DNA of 7,836 bases from an archaeon (GTDB lineage Archaea > Micrarchaeota > Micrarchaeia > Anstonellales > Bilamarchaeaceae): positions 1 through 7,836 of the forward strand of contig JAGVPF010000021.1 in the NCBI GenBank assembly GCA_020052325.1, in the 5' to 3' direction. Under the pieces are notes generated by a model. The model did no database searches. It was not told the DNA's origin and worked only from the letters and a program-made list of their open reading frames with translations. A program made the position numbers and the translations under genes. The stretch's first letter is position 1; every line of letters starts with the position of its first letter. Positions 1 through 5,300 of the stretch are shown piece by piece.

Positions 1-2
1 CA

Positions 3-1691
3 GTTCAAGGCTCGATAAGTGCGGAACTATCCGCAGCAAGCACCCAGACCGACGGAACAGGCATGAGATACCGCGATGTGAGCGCGTATTACAGCCGCGA
101 ATCCGGGGCGATAACCGCGATTGGCGCAAGAGGGCAGGGCGAGCGGGTCACTATCAGGGTCAACATGGATGACGGCCGCGTTTTCAGCGTCAGCGGAACG
201 GGCGAAGTGCATCCAGCGGTTGCGGCATTGAGAGGCCAACAGATAATCGAGCCACCGGCCCCGGTAAGCGGAGGGCCGAGGGGCGGGCCGAGCGGAGGAG
301 GACCGGGCGGGCGTGAAACGGTTGCTTTGGCGCAAAGGGTCATGAGCGCGGAACCCGCCGCGATTGCCAGCCTTAGCACGGGAACACCGGAAATGCGCCT
401 TGCCGTTGGCTTGGAGATTGCGGGGAGGCTGGAACTTACGGATGCTGGGCATCTTGCCGGATTCGCCCGCGACATAGTGATGTTCGACCTTCATCGGTCC
501 GGACGGCGCCCGATAACCGACCCTGTGGAATTGGCCCGGGTTACTGAAAGCGCAAGGCGCCTTGAGCTTTTGCCCGCACCCATCAGGACTGCAGTTAGGG
601 GCATAAGCTCAGATGCAGGTTTCGGGCTTAACTCTTTGCAGGATGATACAAGATTCAACAGGTTTATCGGGAACCGGAGAACCGGCGGGGCGTTGATTGA
701 GACGGCGCGCGGGAGCATCATGCGCGCGATGCCCATCCGGGATGAGGTTCCTTTGAGAATGGCTGTCGGCGCCGAAGAGATGGGCCCGCGCATGCCCGGC
801 AGGCAGGATGGGCCCGGGGGGGCGATGGGTATAGGGGGAGGGGACGCACCGAGGGCGATGGCTGGGCAGGCCATGCCTTCAGATTCGGTCAGGGTCCAGC
901 CCCCGCTGATGCCGCCATCCGGAGGAGGGACCCGGGAGGCAGGAGTTGTCGCGCGGCCGTCGCCTGCGCCAAGGCAGCTGTCGCCTGCGGAACAGGCGAA
1001 TTCCGACCTGATGGAAGCAACCCTAATTCCGATTACATTCCAGCGTGAGATTATCGCGAGGATGCCCGAAATACTGAGATTTAACGACGCACAGTATGCC
1101 ACGGCTCTTGAAAGGCTCGAGTTCCTGACCGCATCCAGCCAGATACCGCAGGTCGCCATGCTAAGGCTGCTTACGGAAAGGCCGGAAATACTCACCATGC
1201 CGGATAACGAATTCAGCCTGCTCTTGGGCAGGATAGAGCAGAGGGCCGAGCTTATCAACAGGGTGACCGGCGCCAATCAGGGAATCATGGCCTCCAGGGG
1301 GCTCAATTATTTCACCGATACGAGCGTTTTGTTCCTGGACATGGCGGAGGTGGCGAGAAGGGGCAATATGCCGCTTCCGAGGGCTTCGCCCGCCCCCGTC
1401 CCGACTGCAAGGGAACCGCCCCAGGGCTTGCTTAACCGGAGATTCAGCACCGCGGATGTGAGGAGGATATTCGAGCGGATGGGCTACGTGTATGTCGGAA
1501 GGACAGGGGAGAACATCATGAGGCATGCCGACGGGCGGACCGCATCCATTCCCGAAGCGAGGGAAGTCGCGGGCGGCACGCTCAACAGCGTCCTGCAGAA
1601 TAATGGAATCACCAGGAGGGAATTCTTCGAGGCTGCAAGGGACGCCGGAGTCATCACAAGGCAGGTCGCGCGGCAGGCATTAGGGGAGTGA
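3..1691 (+). CDS. Large Gly/Pro-rich modular protein with C-terminal degenerate HicA-like domain (5' partial)
   Basis: The reading frame is open to the left edge, and the first ATG at 63 has no clear ribosome binding site, so the gene probably starts upstream. Residues below count from that ATG (542 aa). Residues about 8-60 look beta-rich. Two Gly/Pro-rich linkers (about 62-83 and 236-315) separate it from helical regions. Residues about 325-435 hold PEIL-type helical repeats spaced 39 residues apart (P335, P374, a degenerate copy near 413). After another Pro-rich linker, residues 461-527 match the HicA (YcfA-like) fold: an RRIFERMGYVYV segment, HADGR, IPE, and GGTLNSVL followed by an ITRREFF segment. 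The usual GSH or GGH histidine is replaced (TGEN), and the histidine after the VP strand is missing (IPEA). No signal peptide or membrane segment is visible. The role is unknown. The HicA assignment comes from motif matching by eye; the rest of the protein I do not recognise. Confidence 0.85.
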   Translation, partial: VQGSISAELSAASTQTDGTGMRYRDVSAYYSRESGAITAIGARGQGERVTIRVNMDDGRVFSVSGTGEVHPAVAALRGQQIIEPPAPVSGGPRGGPSGGGPGGRETVALAQRVMSAEPAAIASLSTGTPEMRLAVGLEIAGRLELTDAGHLAGFARDIVMFDLHRSGRRPITDPVELARVTESARRLELLPAPIRTAVRGISSDAGFGLNSLQDDTRFNRFIGNRRTGGALIETARGSIMRAMPIRDEVPLRMAVGAEEMGPRMPGRQDGPGGAMGIGGGDAPRAMAGQAMPSDSVRVQPPLMPPSGGGTREAGVVARPSPAPRQLSPAEQANSDLMEATLIPITFQREIIARMPEILRFNDAQYATALERLEFLTASSQIPQVAMLRLLTERPEILTMPDNEFSLLLGRIEQRAELINRVTGANQGIMASRGLNYFTDTSVLFLDMAEVARRGNMPLPRASPAPVPTAREPPQGLLNRRFSTADVRRIFERMGYVYVGRTGENIMRHADGRTASIPEAREVAGGTLNSVLQNNGITRREFFEAARDAGVITRQVARQALGE

Positions 1692-1696
1692 CGCTT

Positions 1697-1960
1697 ATGG
1701 AAGACGACAAGGAGATTGTGAAGGTCGAAGGATTCAACGTTAAAGTCTGGCAGGAAGAAGGCACGTTCATAGCCGAGGTCCAGGAACTCCCCGGATGCGT
1801 AAACGAAGGCAAAACGAAGGAAGAGGTCCTGGTGAAGATACAAAAAACGATTTTCGCTTATCTGTCTTCAATTGCGGGGGAACTGCCCAAGAAAGGCCCC
1901 GAGGCCATTCCAGGCAAGCCGGATAAGAAAGGCCTGCAAAAGAAAAGATCCATGAACTGA
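1697..1960 (+). CDS. HicB-like protein (HicB_like/UPF0150 antitoxin domain)
   Basis: 87 aa. The segment around residues 8-50, with FNVKVWQEEGTFIAEV, ELPGCVNEGKT and then KEEVLVKIQKTI, is the classic HicB N-terminal beta-alpha-beta pattern (E-x-PGC-x-x-x-G-x-T-x-x-E). HicB proteins bind and neutralise HicA mRNA interferases. The ATG at 1697 has GGGGAG at 1683-1688, eight bases upstream; a GTG at 1688 overlapping the preceding stop is an alternative start giving 90 aa. The gene begins five bases after the stop of the HicA-domain protein, in the usual hicA-hicB order, so the two are probably co-translated. Unlike most HicB antitoxins it has no HTH or ribbon-helix-helix DNA-binding domain. After the core comes a Pro/Lys-rich tail of about 30 residues ending in KKGLQKKRSMN, so autorepression would need another factor. 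The family call is firm; action as an antitoxin is inference. Confidence 0.85.
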   Translation: MEDDKEIVKVEGFNVKVWQEEGTFIAEVQELPGCVNEGKTKEEVLVKIQKTIFAYLSSIAGELPKKGPEAIPGKPDKKGLQKKRSMN

Positions 1961-1978
1961 TATCGGATGATTAGCAGC

Positions 1979-2587
1979 TCACTTTTTCTCTTCCTGCATA
2001 ATGTAAGGAGGGCCGACTCTTGGCTCCTCTTGGGCAACCGGGCCGATGAGCTTCAATGAGCCGTCGAAAACCGCCACAAGGCCGCCTTTTTTCGCATCCT
2101 CCCTGGATGCGCCGGCCTCTGCAGACCTTATCGCGCTTTTAACCGCGCCCCAGTCGAGCTCCGGGGGGTCGTTATGATAGCAGACAATCCGCTGGCGCAC
2201 GATTATCCTGCGCGCAGGGTCGGCCAGCACGAAATATATCGTGCCGGCCCGCTCGTGCAGGGCGATTCCGAACGACATCTTGGAGACATCCGGCGTCGCG
2301 CCCATGGAAAGGCACATGAGGATGTCGCTGATTGAGAAGTTCGCATCCGACGAGTAGTATTGCGAAGCGCCGCCCTTGCTTTCAAAAAGCGTCTTTGGCA
2401 TGCCAAGGATGCCCTCGAGTTCCGTATCCCAGCCCCGGGCAAGGCCTTTCAGCCTCGCCACCACGTCGTTCGATGAAACCCGCCTGTAATTATCCATAAT
2501 CGCCACCTGGGCCGTGACCTTGGGGAACGGCCGTTTTTCCAGCTCCTTGCGGGGTTTTACAGTTCCTGATGAAGAGGCTCTTGCCAT
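1979..2587 (-). CDS. Hypothetical protein, paralogue of the upstream neighbour (copy A)
   Basis: 202 aa, soluble, with no membrane segment or signal peptide. I do not recognise the family. It aligns along its length with the next gene upstream (2612-3148). Shared features are a helix ending in an MPxTLF motif (MPKTLF here), SSD, an FGI strand, a strand ending in DPARRIIV, and a DWGAVKSAIRSA helix, which suggests an alpha/beta domain of about 145 residues. Two starts are possible. The ATG at 2587 lies 24 bases after the stop of copy B and has no visible ribosome binding site. An internal ATG at 2497 (172 aa) is preceded by AGGTGG at suitable spacing and aligns exactly with the internal start of copy B. 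The longer form adds a basic, Ser-rich tail of 30 residues. The gene ends 18 bases from the stop of the HicB-like gene, convergent with it. Co-transcription with copy B is likely. Confidence 0.8.
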   Translation of the reverse strand: MARASSSGTVKPRKELEKRPFPKVTAQVAIMDNYRRVSSNDVVARLKGLARGWDTELEGILGMPKTLFESKGGASQYYSSDANFSISDILMCLSMGATPDVSKMSFGIALHERAGTIYFVLADPARRIIVRQRIVCYHNDPPELDWGAVKSAIRSAEAGASREDAKKGGLVAVFDGSLKLIGPVAQEEPRVGPPYIMQEEKK

Positions 2588-2611
2588 GGATTAGCTTTGT
2601 CTGATAATGTT

Positions 2612-3148
2612 TTAAAGCTGGATTGTCCGGATGTTGCTTTCCTTGTTTACGACGAAATCGAAGGCTTCGCCGCCTGATTTGTATTCCTTGACAGCCGAAA
2701 GGGCATCTCGAACCGAGCGGATGAAAGAACCCCAGGACGCGTCTCCCGAATACATCCCGGAGATGGAATCGCAAACGATGATTTTCCTTTTGCGGTCAAG
2801 AAGTGTGCAGAAAAGGCTGCTGCCGTGCGCGCTGATATGGATGCCGTATTCGGGCAGCTCGTTTGGCAAGGCCTGGCCAGCCATCAATGAACCGAAAACC
2901 GAGGCTATCCCCTTCGATGTGTCCGAGGAGAGTGACGGGCTGTCGCCGACAAGGAAAAGCGTGTCGGGCATCGCGAAGGCCTCAGCCAGCTCCTTTGGTG
3001 CGGATGCCAGGTTTTTCATCATGTCCAGCACCTCGCCCTTAGGCACTTTCAAAGAATCTTCGGCCATGACGGCACCTCCGCTGAATTTGCGCTCCTTGGT
3101 CTTGCGGGCACGCGATATCGGGATGACGACGCCTGCTTTTTCGCTCAT
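2612..3148 (-). CDS. Hypothetical protein, paralogue of the downstream neighbour (copy B)
   Basis: 178 aa, soluble, family not recognised. It shares with copy A the MPDTLF motif, an SSD motif, a YGI strand, LLDRKRKIIV and a SWGSFIRSVRDAL helix, so the pair looks like a tandem duplication. Two starts compete. The ATG at 3148 is 27 bases from the centre of TTTAAA (3173-3178), as expected for a leaderless archaeal mRNA, and the codons between 3148 and 3067 are rich in third-position G/C like the rest of the gene. The internal ATG at 3067 (151 aa) has an excellent GGAGGTG five bases upstream and matches the internal start of copy A. Both could be used, giving forms with and without a basic 27-residue N-terminal tail. 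It is the first gene of a two-gene operon, divergent from the rtcA region. Confidence 0.8.
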   Translation of the reverse strand: MSEKAGVVIPISRARKTKERKFSGGAVMAEDSLKVPKGEVLDMMKNLASAPKELAEAFAMPDTLFLVGDSPSLSSDTSKGIASVFGSLMAGQALPNELPEYGIHISAHGSSLFCTLLDRKRKIIVCDSISGMYSGDASWGSFIRSVRDALSAVKEYKSGGEAFDFVVNKESNIRTIQL

Positions 3149-3172
3149 GGATACATCGAAGGTTCAAACTTC

Positions 3173-3178
3173 TTTAAA
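3173..3178 (-). promoter_or_regulatory. Probable TATA box for the paralogue operon
   Basis: On the minus strand this reads TTTAAA inside an AT-rich ATTTTAAAG context. Its centre is about 27 bases from the ATG at 3148, the archaeal spacing for transcription starting at or next to that ATG. A short palindrome, GAAG-GTTCAAA-CTTC (3158-3172), lies between the box and the start and could be an operator, but this is only a possibility. Confidence 0.4.
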
Positions 3179-3180
3179 AT

Positions 3181-3334
3181 TAGTGGGGCGTCCAGAATAC
3201 GGCCCCTAACGCGGTATCGAAACCAGATTGTTTAATCAATTACAACTCAAATACGTTTTTTTGCCTTAGATAATACGCCAATTGCTCGGAAAAAACACCA
3301 CTTAACCCCAACTTTGCTAACACTTTGGATAACA
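3181..3334. other. Intergenic stretch with no gene
   Basis: AT-rich spacer between the divergent units. I see no coding frame of note. It holds a 5-bp inverted repeat, GGGGC/GCCCC (3185-3189 and 3202-3206), and a T7 run at 3256-3262, but no promoter-hairpin-T-tract combination that would make a convincing transcript. The last bases lead into the TATA box at 3335. Confidence 0.5.
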
Positions 3335-3342
3335 TTTATATA
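3335..3342 (+). promoter_or_regulatory. Strong TATA box (TTTATATA)
   Basis: TTTATATA is a near-consensus archaeal box A and the best such match in the intergenic regions. Its centre (3338.5) predicts transcription starting near 3363-3366, at the left edge of the structured RNA candidate and about 155 bases before the rtcA ATG. Confidence 0.7.
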
Positions 3343-3362
3343 GATTATGGAACTAACCTATT

Positions 3363-3470
3363 ATGGTTCATGCTCGTTTTGAAGTGCATGGGAGGATAAC
3401 TGGTCGCCTTGCCAGCGGAGCGATCCGCTGGCCTAATTTTATTCACTTATTCACTTCAAAATGTTTTTTT
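3363..3470 (+). ncRNA. Candidate structured non-coding RNA (or leader) upstream of rtcA
   Basis: A transcript from the TTTATATA box would start near 3363. An outer helix pairs 3375-3386 with 3452-3463, including ten uninterrupted pairs, TTTTGAAGTG with CACTTCAAAA. It continues inward with 3388-3392 against 3446-3450, a 1x1 mismatch, and 3394-3399 against 3439-3444. An asymmetric internal loop (3400-3410 and 3433-3438) leads to a perfect 9-bp hairpin, GCCAGCGGA/TCCGCTGGC (3411-3419 and 3424-3432), closed by the GNRA tetraloop GCGA. A T7 run at 3464-3470 follows the helix directly and could terminate transcription. CTGG at 3400-3403 can alternatively pair with CCAG at 3412-3415, so a switching leader is conceivable. 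It matches no RNA family I recognise: no C/D boxes, no ACA after the stem, no tRNA cloverleaf. A 45-codon frame (3363-3500) crosses it but has no recognisable protein features. Confidence 0.5.
3464..3470 (+). terminator. T7 tract, probable archaeal terminator
   Basis: Seven consecutive T on the plus strand directly follow the closing helix of the structured RNA candidate. Archaeal RNA polymerase terminates at T-runs of this kind, which would separate the small RNA from rtcA. Partial read-through into rtcA remains possible. Confidence 0.45.
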
Positions 3471-3492
3471 CTCCAGTCTTACCCAGAGCTAA

Positions 3493-3500
3493 GAATATAA
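3493..3500 (+). promoter_or_regulatory. Possible rtcA TATA box (GAATATAA)
   Basis: A GAATATAA element is centred about 22 bases before the rtcA ATG, close to the spacing for a near-leaderless transcript. It is a weaker match than the TTTATATA at 3335, so rtcA may instead be read from the upstream promoter. Confidence 0.3.
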
Positions 3501-3518
3501 TCCTGAGGCTTTGCAGTC

Positions 3519-4496
3519 ATGACAATCAGTAGTGTAGAAATCGATGGCTCATATGGCGAGGGTGGTGGGCAGATTATCCGCACTTCGCTGACCCTTTCGG
3601 CAATCACGCAAAAACCGGTCAGGATTACGGATATACGGGCAAACCGCCCGAATCCCGGCCTCCAGCCACAGCACCTGACTGCATGCAAATCGGTAAGGAA
3701 CGTATGCCGGGGAACGCTTAATGGGGCCGGGCTTGGCAGCAGGGAACTGGCATTCGAGCCAGGGCCGGTTATCGGGGGAAAATACGAATTCGACATAGGC
3801 ACGGCCGGTTCGGTGACGCTTGTGGCGCAGACCCTGCTCCCGATACTCCTTAGGGCGAATAAGGAAAGCGAGCTCCGGATAATCGGCGGCACGCACGTCA
3901 TGAAATCGCCCGGGTATGACTATTTCGAGAAAGTCTTCATTCCGACGATAAGGCTTTTTGGCGCAGATGTCGAATGCCAAATGCTAAAGCCGGGATATTA
4001 TCCAAGGGGCGGTGGGGAGATTGAAGTGAAAATCAGGCCGTCCCATCTTCACGGTAACGCGCTCTGGCCCCACGCGGACGAGGAACCGCAGGTCTTGATC
4101 CGGCTTTCCGGCCTGGATCCTGCGATAGCGGTCAGGGAAAAGAAGATTTTCGTGCAGAATGGCATCGAACGGATCCGCGTGCGCCAGGACGAATCGCTAT
4201 CGGTGGGCAACGCGGTGACGGCCTGGCAGGGATGCCGGGGGGCGTACGCCCTTGGGGAACGGGGGAAAAGGGCCGAAATCGTAGCCCAGGAGGCGTATGA
4301 TGCGTTGAAGGCCGAGGGCAATGATGTCGACATGCACCTGGCTGACCAGATTCTGATCTATTCTATTTTGGCTGGGGGGCCGACAAGCTATGGAACAAGC
4401 GTCATCAGCGAACACTTGCGGACGAACGCGTACGTCATATCCAAATTCCTGGAGAGGCCGGTAAAGATATCCGAGGGCCATGTAACTGTGGATTGA
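3519..4496 (+). CDS. rtcA: RNA 3'-terminal phosphate cyclase
   Basis: 325 aa, the usual RtcA length of about 330-340. RtcA uses ATP to turn an RNA 3'-phosphate into a 2',3'-cyclic phosphate through a covalent enzyme-AMP intermediate; it acts in RNA end processing in the cytoplasm. Family signatures are GSYGEGGGQIIRTSL (10-24), an RANRPNPGLQPQHL segment (40-53), GTHVMKSPGYDYF, YPRGGGEIEVK, an HLADQILIY segment and SEHLRTN near the C-terminus. H299 in that last motif corresponds to the adenylated histidine of E. coli RtcA (His309). All key residues look intact. The ATG at 3519 fits the family N-terminus and has TGAGG ten bases upstream. No RtcB ligase or archease gene is in view. The gene lies downstream of the structured RNA candidate and 79 bases before the HAD phosphatase gene, which has its own TATA box. 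Confidence 0.97.
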   Translation: MTISSVEIDGSYGEGGGQIIRTSLTLSAITQKPVRITDIRANRPNPGLQPQHLTACKSVRNVCRGTLNGAGLGSRELAFEPGPVIGGKYEFDIGTAGSVTLVAQTLLPILLRANKESELRIIGGTHVMKSPGYDYFEKVFIPTIRLFGADVECQMLKPGYYPRGGGEIEVKIRPSHLHGNALWPHADEEPQVLIRLSGLDPAIAVREKKIFVQNGIERIRVRQDESLSVGNAVTAWQGCRGAYALGERGKRAEIVAQEAYDALKAEGNDVDMHLADQILIYSILAGGPTSYGTSVISEHLRTNAYVISKFLERPVKISEGHVTVD

Positions 4497-4543
4497 TGCG
4501 GTGCGGCCTTTGGACACCGGTCGGCATCAGGCCATCCCCTTCA

Positions 4544-4551
4544 TTTATAAT
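4544..4551 (+). promoter_or_regulatory. TATA box for the HAD phosphatase gene (TTTATAAT)
   Basis: TTTATAAT is centred 28 bases before the ATG at 4576, the spacing expected for a leaderless transcript. A second AT-rich element (TTATATATT, about 4559-4567) is too close to that ATG to serve it. The lack of a Shine-Dalgarno sequence before 4576 supports a leaderless start. Confidence 0.5.
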
Positions 4552-4575
4552 CATTTTGTTATATATTCTGTAACA

Positions 4576-5295
4576 ATGAAAACCGCCAGAACCAGGTATA
4601 TCTGCTGGGATATGGACGAAACGCTCGGTTTCTTCCGCCCGGGGAAAAGATCCGAATTCATGAAAGGGCTTCCTGCTCTCCTTGAGGAGCTCCAGAATAA
4701 GGGAATCAGGCATGTTGTTACTACTGCTTCGCCTTCCTTATACGCAACGCTTGCGCTAAAGAGGACTGGAACGGAGCGTCTTTTCGACGTGGTATTCGGC
4801 TGCGAAACGGTCTGCCCGGACAACCGGTATAAGAGGTACGGCCCGGTGGCTGACAGGCTCGGGATAAGCAGGCATGATGCTGTTGAGCGCATGCTCGTCA
4901 TTGGGAATGCAGACCGGGATTCATCGGCTGACCTTGACCTGGTTACAATAATTTACCCCGATGCGATAAAGCACGACGCAACGGTCGTGGCCGCGGTGCT
5001 TGGGAAGCTACTGGAGCATGGTTCATGGTGGTACGGCTTCGAGGCGATGCTGAATATCGCCAAGCCGTATCGCAACAATGGCATTTTCGAAGGCGGGGAT
5101 ATGTCCATAGGGGACGTACTGCTTTCCATCGGACGTGTTGGTGAAAACGAATTCATGCACACGGCCGAAAGGCTCATCATGGTGGTTGGGGCCAGCATCC
5201 ACAGGCGTGCGGATATCGCATGCATAGAAGAGCCTTTCGAAGTCCGTGAGCGGGAAGTAGAGATTGCCCTTGCGGGCGCGGGCATCCAAGTTTAG
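4576..5295 (+). CDS. HAD-superfamily hydrolase (probable phosphatase)
   Basis: 239 aa from the ATG at 4576. An upstream GTG at 4501 would add 25 residues lying over the promoter, so it is rejected. HAD motif I is WDMDETLG, with nucleophile D12 and acid/base D14. Motif II is VVTTAS (T49 or T50). A lysine for motif III lies at K86 (RYKRYG), and motif IV is MLVIGNADRDSSADLD with acidic residues D113, D115, D119 and D121. HAD enzymes of this kind transfer or hydrolyse phosphate through a phospho-aspartate. The short segment between motifs I and II suggests a small cap or none, so a macromolecular or bulky substrate is possible. The region after about 150 (with FEGGDMSIGDVLLSIGRVG) is not a domain I recognise. 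No membrane segment is seen. It follows rtcA on the same strand and converges with the next gene with only five bases between stops. The substrate is unknown. Confidence 0.88.
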   Translation: MKTARTRYICWDMDETLGFFRPGKRSEFMKGLPALLEELQNKGIRHVVTTASPSLYATLALKRTGTERLFDVVFGCETVCPDNRYKRYGPVADRLGISRHDAVERMLVIGNADRDSSADLDLVTIIYPDAIKHDATVVAAVLGKLLEHGSWWYGFEAMLNIAKPYRNNGIFEGGDMSIGDVLLSIGRVGENEFMHTAERLIMVVGASIHRRADIACIEEPFEVREREVEIALAGAGIQV

Positions 5296-5300
5296 CAGAA

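Noticed and set aside
491..1276. 261-codon minus-strand frame inside the large protein gene
   Set aside because: A shadow of a G/C-rich coding strand; its Ser/Pro/Ala-rich composition shows no domain, and the plus-strand frame has the HicA-like end and repeats.
3158..3172. GAAG-GTTCAAA-CTTC resembling a tRNA T-arm
   Set aside because: No D-arm, anticodon arm or acceptor pairing flanks it; it lies at the start of copy B and its promoter.
2631..3209. 192-codon plus-strand frame opposite copy B
   Set aside because: It is antisense to a gene with a ribosome binding site and a clear paralogue; the frame follows from codon bias on the opposite strand.
3256..3262. T7 run as a second terminator
   Set aside because: No promoter, gene end or convincing helix precedes it on the plus strand, so there is nothing for it to terminate.
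3363..3470. C/D or H/ACA guide RNA
   Set aside because: No RUGAUGA/CUGA boxes, no ACA triplet after the stem and no clear kink-turn in the upper helix.
3363..3500. 45-codon frame starting ATG GTT CAT at the predicted transcription start
   Set aside because: The TATA box would fit a leaderless small gene, but the peptide has no recognisable features, and the same bases form long matched helices with a GNRA loop and a T-run, which an RNA gene explains better. Not excluded.
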